DNA from: Cadophora sp. MPI-SDFR-AT-0126
Lineage: Eukaryota; Ascomycota; Leotiomycetes; Helotiales; Ploettnerulaceae
Direction: 5' to 3'
NCBI GenBank assembly: GCA_020747065.1
Contig: JAGMVK010000010.1
Coordinates: forward strand, 1,240,001 to 1,304,000
DNA: 64,000 nucleotides
A program made the position numbers and the translations under genes. This document shows, piece after piece, positions 12,597 through 24,219 of the stretch. The notes under the pieces are model-generated. The model had not been told where the DNA came from and ran no database searches. It saw nothing but the letters and a program-made list of their open reading frames with translations. Position 1 is the first letter of the stretch, and the number at the start of each line of letters is the position of its first letter.

Positions 12597-13514
12597 ACCA
12601 GCCCGAGTTCATGGAGTCGACCTCGGCCACCATTCGTACCCCTCCCTGCCCATGCTGGCCCTTCGCACCATCCCAGCTGGATGGCCTGTGGGCAGACAGA
12701 GGCACAGTACATGCCACAAGTTGTTGATGAACTTTCCTACAGTAGTGTCTGCTCCCTGCCTCGTGCGGTACGATGCAGTGTTGCCGTCGTCTCCCCTTGG
12801 TGGTTCGTGTGTGCTTTGCCGCGTGCGATATTGCCCCGTTGCTCGTTTACAGTGGCTTGACGTGGAGATTAGTTTCAAGCGGCTATCTTTAAACCCCCTT
12901 CCCTTGAGCATTGATCAATAGGATGAGCATTGAACAGCAGGAGGAGCGTGAGCCCGGTACCAAGCCTGGGTCCTGGCCCCCTTGTTTGCTCAAACAATGC
13001 CAAAGCTCGGAGAAACATGAGCTTAAATTGTCCTCGTCTGACGGTCCCCTCTTTCTTCTCAGTCCCTTTTGGGCTGTTCACACCCGCCACTACTGCCAGC
13101 TAGCTAATGTACGGGAAAGTACTTTCATGCTTCTTGCTTGACTCCTGTCCTGGCTTGTCTCTATGGTAGCACACGCCTGAATTGGTGCTTAAACGCAGGC
13201 TTGGGACTGGCGATCCTCGCTGGAGAACCAACGGATGCCACCCACACCTCGACTATCTTCTCCCTTCTCCTTCCCGTACGTGCGGTTGCGGTTGCAATCG
13301 CCTCTGGATTTGCAGCCGGACAGACAGCTCGGTGTCTCCATGCCCATGTCCCGCTTCGAGCATGAGGACAGCAACCATACTTCAAGCTATCAAATACAGG
13401 GAGGGCCGTACGATAGAGTAGTTCGCAGCAAATTCGCGTGCAGCTAAGGGTTATGTAGTGATTCAGATACATCGAACTCAATCAGACTCGCTAAACCAGG
13501 GTATCTCCGGACAA

Positions 13515-14164
13515 GTACTTGACGGTACATGTGAGTAAGTTACTAGTACGTGCTGAATTAGAACGTAAAGCATGTTCAACCCCGCATGGCGACGTGCTGA
13601 CTATGGTGCTGACAGTTCGAGAGATCATATTCTACTGGTGGGCAGCATGCAAGCCTTGTCCACCAGGCGTCTGGGGGTCACTGTCAAGCCACCTGCCCCT
13701 AGTACTACGTGCCCTGCCCTGTCCTGGTCTTTCCTGCCGCTCGAGGTCACTACAAGTACCGTGGTCCGGATCGAGACAGGCATTAATTAGCTATTTGCGC
13801 CATCTTCCTTCCCTGCAACTCTTTTTCAATGACATCTCTTTCGAGCCAACTGCATGTACTGACGGCGTACTCTACTTAATGCCCGCTAGTTGCCTTGAAG
13901 TCATCAGATCACTGAAGTACTTTAGATCCTTCTATCTCGTATACGTCGATATTTCTTTCCAAGTACTTCTATGGGAAACTGGACCCTTTCTTCACTTCTC
14001 TTCCGGCTCATTGCGGTTACTTCAACCGAAGTTGTGCGTCCTCCCAGCTTCGCCGGCCTGCGGCGAAATATGCAGGAAAGGGGTGTTAGCCTCGTTGACT
14101 ACATATACTCGATTCAAAGTACCGAGTGATTCACAGTACATCAAATCAGAAGTATCTTTGTACC
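13515..14164. promoter_or_regulatory. Cluster of 12 GTAC palindromes upstream of a Myb/SANT gene
   Basis: Twelve GTAC tetramers occur in about 650 bp just upstream of the gene starting at 14305; roughly 2.5 would be expected by chance. About half are part of AAGTAC. No factor binding this core can be named for this fungus, so a regulatory role is only a guess. Confidence 0.3.
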
Positions 14165-14304
14165 TATACCCCATTATTCTCAACAAGGCGACCTCAGCCA
14201 CACGCGATCAGGCCGACTAGAGCTCGCCCACAACAGCTGAGCTCTTCCTCCCCCGAGTTTTATTTCTCTCACTTCCCTGCGCAACACTGTCTCCTCTGTC
14301 GCCA

Positions 14305-15120
14305 ATGTCGAAACGAGCAGACCGTACTGAACTTGAAGCTGCTACAGGATCATCACCATCACAATCACGTCCAACTGCGCCCGACGCAATAGCAAAGTCA
14401 GAGACTTCGCCGACGCGGAAGAGACGCGCTTCAGGAACAGGAACAGCATCGGCATCAGCACCCATGTCAGCTTCATCAAGTTCAGCAGTAGCGCCGGCGA
14501 CGAGTCCAAAGGATGAGCCCAGTATGACGGACTCACCTATGGGTCCCCCACCGGCGAAGAAGAGTAGAACCAACACTCCTTGGACTCCAGCCGAAGAGCA
14601 GAGGTTGAAGACCATGAGGGACGCGGGCAATAGTTGGGCGGATATCGCAAAGGTTTGGATGCTACTGAGTTCCAAATTTGAAGAAGTGTGCTGATGTTCG
14701 GGGAATTCAAAGACATTTCCACTTCGCACGGAAGGTAGCGTAAAGAAGCACTGGTACAAGGTAAACTTCCCCGGTTCGGTCGTTGCCAATCCTTTCCCGG
14801 GACTGTCTCCTTCTGGGCACGAACCAGCTCCTAATGCTATTGATGTCGACAATGAAAATGTTATCATTGAACGCCGCAGAAAAGTATTGACTGACAGGGC
14901 TATAGGACATGCATTATGCAGAATTCGCGGAAGACGAGGTATGTCTGCAGTCGTTATTACATGTATGATTTTGTGTCTGATGTTTGGGTAGAGCCAGGCC
15001 CTTCTTAATGCCATCAAAGAGTACGAAACGAACAAGTGGAAAGAGATTGGCAAGAAAGTCGGCAAGCCAGCCAAAGCATGCGAGCAGTACGCCAAAGAGC
15101 ATTTCGGTGGCAAGATATAA
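14305..15120 (+). CDS. Small Myb/SANT-like DNA-binding protein
   Basis: Seen: exons 14305-14652, 14713-14760, 14906-14938 and 14992-15120, introns 60, 145 and 53 bp, all at codon boundaries, 185 aa. Residues 1-90 are Ser/Thr/Ala/Pro-rich with basic TRKRR and PAKKSR patches that could serve as nuclear signals. The Myb-like module starts at about residue 95 (PWTPAEEQRLKTMRDAGNSW, then ADIAK) and passes through RTEGSVKKHWYK. A short HYAEFAEDE bridge leads to a second helical block with KWKEIGKKVGKPAKACEQ and YAKEHF, another SANT-like repeat. Known: this two-block protein is widespread in ascomycetes with no defined role. Inferred: DNA-binding nuclear protein. It is transcribed away from the 335 aa Myb gene, with 8 kb between them. 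Confidence 0.85.
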
Positions 15121-18086
15121 ACCTTGACGGAAGGTAGAGGAGCTTCCAAAAGGAGCGATACCCAACTTACCCTACGTATTGAGCTCCTCGACATCATTCA
15201 TACCTTTCCCCAGCAGAATCAAATCCATTCTCAATCCTCACCTAAGGCTTCACGAAGTCTCGTCCTTCTCTTCCTTGCATACAACACTCGGGGAATTATG
15301 CGGCCGCATTTGGCTGGCGCAGGCGGATACTTTCTTATCTTCTGGTCTGGCGTCAACGAATCTTTTCACGCGCGTCGGCTCGATTTCAAAACGGACTTTT
15401 CTTCGATTCTTCGGTGGTGTCTTTAGGGATTTGGGACCTTTTGGATTTCGGGGGATACGGTTATCTTCTATTATGGTTCTGGGATGACCTATTGGGGAAT
15501 GGGGATCTGCTTTTGAGTTTCTTGGATCGGGTTTGATTTGACAGGACGGAATTGGGCTAGGCCGGACTGCGTTGAACTTTGATACGATAGGGGGATGGAA
15601 TACCCAATGGCATAAAATGCGAATGCGCGCGGGAATGATACCTTGAAAGTTTAAATCGATGATTTAGGAACCGAGGTATGACTTCACTTTACCATGCTTT
15701 GAGGGTTCGTGAACGGAAAAAACCCACTGCGTGAGATATTTCCAGAGCACCATAGCAGACTGAAAGATGTGCCGAGCCCGAGGTGTTTTGGTTGTGAGAA
15801 CTGTCTGTAAGAGAATTCACAGCAGTCTATCGATCTCGGATCCAGAATTCCACTCCTTACTGAACGCCACAATTGTCCCATTCGCAAGATCTAGGATCCA
15901 GGATCCAATTCTGACAAGGCATGGCATGGAAAAGCAAGACAAGGTAAGGCAAGCATTTCGCATCACACCCGATCACATCTCGTCACGTCGCATGGCATGG
16001 CAGTACGCACAGGCACTTAGACTCGGGACAGACATGTCAGACTTGCTCGGTATAGGAACGGGTCTGGTACGGAACGGAACGTGCTGCCTTGGAGAGGTAA
16101 ATAATGGCTTATCAAAAGTTCCTGTGCTTTGAAAACTTGAACTCAAAACTCGCCTGCAGAAGGACAGAGAGATTAGTCGTTCGTCGTACATAGACGTTCG
16201 CTTCGAATTCCATGAGACGGTTGCTTGCATGGCATGGTCAGGGCAGGGCATGGCTATCAATGTCATGCTATTAGACTGCACGTTCCCGCAGTGACGAAAT
16301 CCCTCCCTTCCTCCTTCCATCTTCCCGTGTAGAAGAAGCCTCTCCTCCCGTCAAGATTTCTTCGAAGGAGGACTGGATGGATAGACTGCAAGTGGTCACA
16401 GGACAAGTAAGACATGTATGTGGCTCGGAATTTACCGCACTTTTCTGTACAGGTTCCTACCATTCTGTGATTGATGCAGGGTACAGTGGGGTTGACTCTG
16501 CAAGTCTTGCTTTTTTGGTTCTTGGACATCTTGTGTGCTTTGATGCTGGAGCGTGGGGTAGAAAAATGCCCGATCTGTGCCAAGGGGGAGATAAATTGAA
16601 TTGTGTGGAGACATTGCTCGGAGATTTGGATTAGAGGATGAAGAGATGACATATTGAGAAGGTGGGGTTTGGAGATGAGGCTCTTTGCTAGTTTTAAATG
16701 GAAGGAGAAGATGATGCTTTGAAAGGAGAGAATAGGAAAGGAATAGTTTGTGGTGGTTGATCCAAGGTCTCGCCAAAACAAACACTTTGTGGAATGTGCG
16801 AGACAAGCCTAGGACTTTGATTTTGCCGAAACGGTAACAATAGATTTAAATGTACTCTTTCAATTGATAGAAGTGAAAAGGGAAGAAAGACATGTCGTCG
16901 TCATAAACATATATAATTGATACGATATGAAAGTGGATGCTCAACACTGCTTGGATACACCGCTTCGATTCCCGTTCCTTCCGCTGGTACAGAATAACCA
17001 GATTCTGGTTTGTTCTGGCTCCGAGACATTGCATCGCGCTGGAATAAGAATAACGTTAAGGTTAAGATAAGATCTGTTGAAGAATATCAAGACGACGGAT
17101 GATCTGCACGATATACGTGCAACACGGTCGATGGCTTCGTATCGAATCAATATGGGATTCGTAGATGATGTTTGGTGCAAGTTCTGCTTCGTGTTGAGTC
17201 CCCTCCAACGGTTGACTCCACTAAATACGAGATCGCCGTGAACGCTCCGCACCGTTCATTCAATGGCTGCTTTAAGCACCCTCTTCTTGCGACCACGCTA
17301 CATGCTATGAGGATTAGCAGCGGTACAATAATAGGTTTTATGTCAGGGGTACTCAGATCATTACTGGTTGGAAGCTGGTTCTAGCTCGTCCTCTATCCTG
17401 TTGATCCTGTTGAGAGATGGTGCTAAGCACGGAAGGGTTAGTGAGTAGCATCGCCCTTTGTCCAAGCAGCGTGCGATGCGGGATCCACTACTCATTTTCC
17501 CTCCCCCTTGTCGGGCCATCTCGCCTCCGTGAAAGTCTCTCCATCTTCTCCAATCGAATCTCTCTTTCCCTTCCTTTTCTTCTCCATTCCATCCCACTCG
17601 ACAACAACAACGACACATCGACAATCGATTCACTTCGACTCGACACATCGCCCGGACATCTTGTCCAATTCCCCTCGCTGGACCCTCACATTCGCTACGG
17701 AATAGTTGCTTGATATCAAACAAAACTTAAGCATTTTAATTCAGCCCCTTCGCCACCCCAGCTTTCAAGGAACGACAGGAAGCCACGATCGAGCAATCAA
17801 TAGACGACTCGTCCAATAACGAACGGCAAACTCCAATATCTTCAAACGCCTCTTCTTCGACGCCCCTTCCGTGAATACTTCGACCAGGATCCGATTCCAT
17901 TTCCCATTCGTTCCCAGGAAGTCCTCAGCCTGCGCCTTCCCGTTGAAAGAAGCACAGCGAGGAATCCTTCGGTTTCCGCTTCTTTACGTCTTTTAATCGC
18001 AGCCTCAACGGTCGCGTCGCCAATAATCGTTGGACTCGATCGGCATTTTTATTTGTTGCTCGGTATCTTTCGCGTCAATACACATA
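15121..18086. other. Intergenic region upstream of the CRH-type gene
   Basis: In 3 kb I found no supportable gene. ORFs of up to 172 codons on the minus strand (16263-16781) are low-complexity and unlike any family. Short duplicated GGATCC and GGCATGG words occur at about 15890-16260. From about 17500 to 17720 the strand is pyrimidine-rich with CAACAACAAC-type runs, which fits a promoter or 5' leader of the downstream wall enzyme. Confidence 0.45.
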
Positions 18087-19572
18087 ATGGTTCGAACTTC
18101 AACTCTTGTGGCCGTCTTGGCCTCGGCCTCAACGGCCTTTGCTGCTGCTCCTAGCTGTGGCCTAAACAATAAGTGTCCCTCGGACACCCCCTGCTGTTCG
18201 CGTGAGTGATTCGCAAGCCGGAATTGATCGCATAAATACTGATATCGCCGAATAGAATACGGATCATGCGGTGTTGGAGCATATTGTTTGGGAGGTTGTG
18301 ATCCTCGATCGTCGTTCAAACTCGACTCTTGCGCACCTGCACCCGTCTGCCAGAGCAAGCACCACACATTCGAGAACTTGGACATGGTCCAACCCAACAC
18401 TAAATACCTCGGAGATGCCACAAAGGCGGATTGGGTATCGAGCGGAGAGCCTATTTCGTACCAAAATAATGTTCTCTTGACCATGCCCCCGGATAGTGTT
18501 GGTACGCTGCTTGCAAGTACTACGTACATGTGGTACGGAAATGTCAAGGCGAAGTTCAAGACTAGCAGAGGTGCTGGTGTGGTTACTGCTTTCATTTTGC
18601 TCTCTGATGTCAAGGACGAAATTGATTACGAATTTGTTGGTGTTGATTTGGAGCATGCGCAATCCAACTACTACTTCCAGGGTATTCCAGATTGTGAGTG
18701 TTGGATGCTTATACATGTTTTCGGAAATTTGCTAATGTCAGACAGACGTCAATGGTGCCAACATCTCTCTCTCAGATACCTTCGACAACTACCACACCTA
18801 TGAGATCAATTGGACTCCAGACATCGTCGAATGGAAGATTGATGGACAAGTCGGACGAACTCTCAAGAAATCTGATACCTGGAACGCAACCGCAAACCAA
18901 TGGAAGTACCCTCAAACACCTGCTCGTGTCCAGCTTTCTCTCTGGCCTGGTGGACTTCCATCCAACGGAAAGGGAACGATTGATTGGGCTGGAGGACTTG
19001 TCGACTTCGACAACAATGTAGATATCAAGACCAACGGATACTACTACGCAACCTTCGAATCCGTGACGATGGAATGCTACAATGCTACCTCGGCCCCTGG
19101 AACGAACAACGGTGTCTCATACACCTACAATGGTTACGCCGGTACCAACGATACCGTTGTCGATGGAAAGGAACCCACCGTTCTCGGCTCTTTCCAAGCA
19201 AATGGAGAGAACATGGATCTCGGCAAGCCTTCGGGCACAGCTTCAGCAACCAAGCCCACATCCACAGCCGAGTCCGTTCCAGGTGTGTCAGGAGGTGACC
19301 CAGCAGGTGTTGATACCCATTCCTCTCCATCATCTAGCGTGGCTGCTATTGATCCTTCAAGCACATCAACCAGTAACTCTGGATCCGGATCCACCGATTC
19401 TGGCAGCAGTGACTCGGGCAGCGGTGGATTCACCCAAGGAAGCGGCGATTCGAGCTCGAGCTCGAGCTCCGATACTACCAAGAGCGGTGCTGACAAGGTT
19501 GGCCAAGAAAAGGTGCTGAAGGGCAGCCTGTTCGCTGGAATTGTTGCAGTAATTGCAATGATGGCTATCTAA
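18087..19572 (+). CDS. CRH-type GPI-anchored GH16 chitin-glucan transglycosylase
   Basis: Seen: exons 18087-18201, 18256-18693 and 18746-19572, introns 54 and 52 bp, 459 aa. Signal peptide residues 1-20 (VLASASTAFA). A short chitin-binding-like Cys module covers about 24-70 (CCSQYGSCGVGAYC). The GH16 domain spans about 75-290 and carries DEIDYE at 159-164; by family rule Glu160 is the nucleophile and Glu164 the acid/base. INWTPDIVEWKIDG and the downstream LSLWPGG are conserved GH16 strands. A Ser/Gly/Thr-rich stalk follows from about 340, then a hydrophobic GPI tail (GSLFAGIVAVIAMMAI). Known: Crh1/Utr2 enzymes join chitin to beta-1,6- and beta-1,3-glucan at the wall. Inferred: same reaction here. 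It converges with a GH76 wall gene about 2 kb downstream. Confidence 0.95.
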
Positions 19573-21654
19573 AATCTAACTGCATCTTGGGTTACTGGGC
19601 TTGGATTTGATCGCTGCATTTTCGAAGGGTGGAGCATTGCGTTTCCTTTGTTGTTGCTAATCAGGACTCGGACATGACTGTGGTTGGTTTTAAGATATCT
19701 TAATGGCGTTGGCCGTCCACTCCTTGGATCAAAATAGGGACAAATAGGCCCCAAATGAGAGAACCGTTTCTTGTATATAGGTTTCTTGGTGGGTGTTGTA
19801 GCGGCAGGGTGAGAAGTCACTCTTGTGTTGAATGACTGTTTTGAATATCATTGTATCCACAAAATCTTACAGCCGACTCTATTTAATGAGGCCAAACTCT
19901 CCCTCTGTCTTTTGAGCATCGTAGTCATTTTCACTTCTGAACTTTCATATCCTGGTCTTATTCCACGTTCGCTTGAGAAAGTCAGCTCGCAATGGGATGT
20001 GCTGCTGCTACTGCTAATGAAATCAAATTCCTCTTCGCCGTAACGCTGGGCACCTGCTTCAATGGCCCTTGTGAACAAGTTCCTCACGTCGTCTTTGTCA
20101 TCCCTACATGTTGCTGTTCTATTTCCACTTGCTCCTTTGTGCCCTGAACGTCGGGTCCCTTCACAACCGTCATGGTTTATTTCTAGCCTGTTGACAATTC
20201 TTTGTCTCCAGCTCTATGTCTCTCCGGATTATGAAAGCAGTAAGCTCTCTTTTGCTTACTGAGAGAGTGTTCGTAGGGAGATAAAGATATTCTTTAGCCT
20301 TCTGTGGGTTTAGGCGATACTTTATCTTGAATCTGGTTGTTCTATGCTGCTTTGTTTTCAAAGGAGGTTTTGGAGGCAATGGGCAGGAAAGTCATGAAGG
20401 AATTATGTGATGAAGAGAGGGAGTGGACATGCAATATATAATTATATCTAAAATTGCGCGTTGCGTCTACGCTGTCGATCAGGAAGAAGCTGGCAGTCTC
20501 TAGTCTACTAAATCAAACACTGCTTAGCCATACCACTCCTTGGAATACATCCTGTATAGTCGAGGTATATATAAAGTACACATACCCACATAAGCCTTAT
20601 CACCAACCTCGCTATTCCCCAAGCAGCCACCCACGCCACACCATCCACACCAGCATCATCATGTCATAACCTCCTCCCGTTCTTCCTGCGGCAACTGTCC
20701 GAGTTGGACACTCTCCATCCTCCACCATCACCACCACTAAACTCGCCGGGAATCCATACTCCGAGGCTGTGGTTGTGGAGGCGACTCGTGTCGCATGTTT
20801 AGGTAGAGATAAAGTCCGCCTTGGGGGCGGGAAAATTAAGTGGGATGAGGAGGAGGAATAGGATGGGGAGTGTTGCTGTGGAGTTATGTAAGTTAGATGT
20901 GTGGAATCATTCAGATAGTATGGGTACGGGAAAGTAGATCTGTGTAAGAGTAAGTGCAGTGGTGGGTAGTGTATGTGGGATTCGGAGTTGGGCTTTGGAT
21001 TTGGATTTAGATCTGGGGAAGAGAACGGAATGGCCACTTTATGCAGAACCCTTCACATAGTTTCGAGAGGGTGGATGCGTGAGACTGTGATTTGTTGATA
21101 TTGACTTTGGTGATACCAGGATAGATTCGAAGAGTAGGAGTACGGGTTGAGGATCTGGCAGCGTATTTGAAAATTAGATAATGGGCAGACAGTTGCTATT
21201 TGACTGATCGTAGCCTTGCACAACTGGCTTGATACAGTATTTAGTATTGCACATGTCAGTGGTTTAGTTCTACAAAACCTTCGAAGTGAAGCTAAGCACG
21301 CCCTCTGTTGCCTGCTTTATCGAGCACTGAATACGACCTATTATTTATTCGACAAGCTGATGAAACAGAATCATGTTCTTAGGAGGCGTGTCCAGAAAAC
21401 TGTCATTTTACTACAGAAGGGTGCACTAGGTCAATATCAAAAATGCTCAATAGCGTCTATTTGTATTTTCGGATATCAAACCCTATGATCCAGCCAAATA
21501 CAGTACATTGGTAACTCCGTACAGGAAAGCCGTGTACAAACCACGACCTCTGCGAAACGCCATGCCAAACCCTATGCTAAGTACAGCGATGCTGGAAATG
21601 CTCGACGAGAAATATCCACGTGGAAAACTACCTACACACAGATCTTCTGACAGC
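19573..21654. other. Convergent intergenic region between two wall-enzyme genes
   Basis: The 2.1 kb between the stop codons of the GH16 and GH76 genes holds no ORF with family features. It contains AT-rich patches (for example around 20430-20450) and both 3' flanks. No repeat or RNA gene was identified. Confidence 0.45.
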
Positions 21655-23341
21655 TCAGCTCTCCAAAACCATAATGATGCTCCCTCCAATCACACTCCCT
21701 ACAATCCCCACCGTCAAGAAACTCGCCGCGATAGTGTCTTTCGTCGTTATCTTGATCTCCTTCATCTCATACCCGCCAGGCTTGCTGATTCCAGCTGACG
21801 AATCGCCAACGCTCGTCCCGCCAGTCGTGTTTGTCACGGGTGCGAAATTCGGGAGCGAATCATCCTCCGCAGAACCGCCTGATGATCCAGTACTTCCTCC
21901 AGAGTTGCCGCCGCCCCCAGTTGAGCCACCTGTACTGACAGCCTTCCTTGGGATCTGAACCATGGCGCTCTGCAAAGCGCCTAGGGCACTCATCTGCTGA
22001 CCTACACCGGTGGTCCCATCGTAAGCCGCACCAGTCGTCCATTTAAATCCACAAGTCGTACCATCTGCTCCACCAGAGCACTGTAGACCAGCGGCTCTTG
22101 CTGACGATGCGAGGAGTGGCGCGATGGCGGATGAAGTGAACGGTGCAAGGATGGTGGTGCTGGCGAGCCAGGAGGAAAAGAAAGCTTTGAAGGAGGACTG
22201 GTCGATGTTGCAGTTGTTGCCGTTCTCGCAGGCTTGTTCGATCATTACATTGTCTTTGAAGAAGACTTCGCTGCTACGGTTGAGGATTCCCGAGACACGA
22301 TCACCCCAGAGAGAAGAACCATCTGTCTGTGACGGTGTTAGAATATGTAGCTGAGATGTTTGAGCCGAAACTTACGAGATTGTAGAGATTGGCAGCTCCG
22401 TGTAAGTAGATTCCCGCGTTGTATGTCCACTGTAAGCGGTCGATGGTCGTGCAATTCGTGGTGTCTTGAGCTCCATCATAAATATTGAAATCGGCATCTA
22501 TCAAGCCGATAGACGCTTCCCAATCCCATACTCTGGAAGCCCAGTTGGCATATGTTTGATTGCCTGTGTACCTCGCCAATCTGGCACCTAAGTTGAAGAA
22601 GCAGCCGTTGGCAATGCTGTTCTTGTAGTTGAAGCCATTATTAAATGGAAAGATCTGCCATCTCAATCCTCCACCACAAGTCGATTCATCCCAACGCGAG
22701 GCCATTTCGTTAAATACCGCTTGAGCCAAGGCAAGCCACTGCGGTTGGTCTGGTGGAGGATTCGGGAAGTTCGTTTCTGCTGCTAACATTGCCGCCATAG
22801 CCCAGAATCCTTGATCGTCGTTTCCTTCCGTCTTGGTCTGGTTGGGAGGCATGAAGTCTTGCTCTGGGCCCGTTTGGAATAGCATGCCTTCCGAGACTAA
22901 GCTGTTGTATGTCGTGTCGCCTGTGTACCTCCAGTAGTCTATCAGAGTCATGAACATCCCACCCGTCTCCCACCAGAAATGCGGTGGAGGTAAAAGCCCT
23001 GGTATTTGACCCTTTAATATGTTAGCACAAAGAAGTTCGGACAAGTTCTCGGAATAGAAGAAAATTGTTCCAATACACAGAGAAATCCTTCGTAGTCGGG
23101 GGGGGGGGGTCTAGATGTTCGGGATCCACGTACGGTTTCGTTCCCATGGTAAAATGTGAGTAAACCATGCGCCGCTGTACTTGCTGCTGATTTTATCGAG
23201 GCTGAACAATACGTTAGTCAGTCTCGTAACTTTTAGTCTTTTTGCCGGAAGTTACCTACCTGGAGATGTTGGATCTACTGTGATTGCGGCAGCGGACTGG
23301 ACTAACACCGACCGCAATAATATGTTTTGAAAGCGCATCAT
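21655..23341 (-). CDS. Dfg5/Dcw1-type GH76 mannan endo-1,6-alpha-mannosidase-like wall enzyme
   Basis: Seen: exons 23341-23260, 23201-23134, 23011-22376 and 22326-21655, introns 58, 122 and 49 bp, 485 aa. The N-terminus is a signal peptide (two adjacent Met codons; [13 protein letters not shown]). Family landmarks are [16 protein letters not shown] near 62-77, the catalytic pair Asp115-Asp116 in [13 protein letters not shown], and the later [16 protein letters not shown] Gly/Ser-rich linker from about 385 is followed by a hydrophobic C-terminal segment ([19 protein letters not shown]) suited to GPI attachment or membrane anchoring. Known: Dfg5/Dcw1 are thought to transfer GPI-proteins from membrane to wall glucan by cutting the GPI glycan. 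Inferred: same role. The third intron of 122 bp is long because it contains a G12 tract on the plus strand. Confidence 0.93.
23098..23109. repeat. G12 homopolymer inside a GH76 intron
   Basis: Twelve consecutive G on the plus strand lie within intron 23012-23133 of the minus-strand GH76 gene. The length is likely to vary between strains or be miscalled in sequencing. It does not affect the reading frame. Confidence 0.85.
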
Positions 23342-24219
23342 GAAATTAGAGAATCAAAAAGTCGTAATAAAGATTGGATATCGAGCAAGGCTCTGTTTTG
23401 TTGTCAATAAGGACCCTCCAGGGACGTCGTTTTGAGAGATTTGAGTCGTGGAGATACAAGAAAAGGACGAATAATTAGAGGCCCTGTCAAAGGTACTGAG
23501 AGAAGCAAAATAAGGTCGCGCCGCGATTGAATGAGTGAAATAAATGCGAATAGAAACAAATGACAATTGGCGCCCGCCCAAATAGAGTTGGAGATGTCAA
23601 GAGAGCAAACTTCGCAGGAAGAAGAGACGATGACACCCTCCCCAGAGAGAGTTGCTCAAGCACAGCACAGCCGAAGATCAGAGGAAATTGTAACCGCACA
23701 TCCCAAACCGCCACAGGAGCAGCTTGGAAAATCGAAACGGCCTGGGTCTTTCTCAGTGGCATCCTGCCTTTCGCAGAAGCTCACTGGTTGATTCCGGCCT
23801 CATGGAGGCTGTGGTGAGGCCAACACAAGCTTTTGAAACTCGTAGAGTCTCGGTCTGGGCGGTCTGATACACGGCCCTCGGACCATATTTTCGGCCTGCC
23901 CACCCCATCCATGTGTCATGATCCGCCGGATGCCTTGCATTCCAAGTCTTTGGTCTAAGGTTAGAAATGGTTGGCGATAAGATGAGTGGTCAAGACAGTT
24001 CCAGGTGGAAAGCTTGAACAAAGCTTGTCATCCGCCTGGAAAAACTCCAGATGAAGAAGCGGGAAGCTCGCTTCTGACCAGGCAAATGTGACTACTCCTA
24101 TTTTTGCTTCCAGAGGTGAGGACTCGAATTTGTCCGCTGCATTTGAAGACTGTCGAGCAATGCTTTCTGTTCACTTTATTGACTGGTGGAAATATTGACT
24201 GGCTAATAATTGCATTCTC
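23342..24219. other. Intergenic region upstream of the GH76 gene
   Basis: This holds the promoter of the GH76 gene and the 3' flank of the kinase gene. ORFs at 23487-23817 on both strands are chance frames. Nothing else could be supported. Confidence 0.45.

Larger units (their letters stand above)
6268..14304. other. About 8 kb gene-free interval between two divergent Myb/SANT genes
   Basis: No ORF here shows a recognisable domain, a credible chain of exons or coding-like composition; the longest (about 9340-9933 and 13519-14220) read as chance ORFs rich in Ser, Cys and Phe. The base composition is ordinary and not AT-rich, so it does not look like an RIP-mutated transposon. Pyrimidine-rich stretches lie at about 12280-12480, low-complexity CCAT-type runs at about 12005-12060, an 8-mer tandem at 12556-12596 and a GTAC cluster at 13515-14164. 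Long leaders, distal regulatory DNA or a non-coding RNA are possible, but none can be called from sequence alone. Confidence 0.5.

Noticed and set aside
13519..14220. 233-codon plus-strand ORF upstream of the Myb/SANT gene
   Set aside because: Low-complexity translation overlapping the GTAC-rich upstream region; no sign of a protein family.
14217..15197. 326-codon minus-strand ORF opposite the small Myb/SANT gene
   Set aside because: It is the antisense shadow of a spliced gene with clear Myb motifs. Its own translation has no family features.
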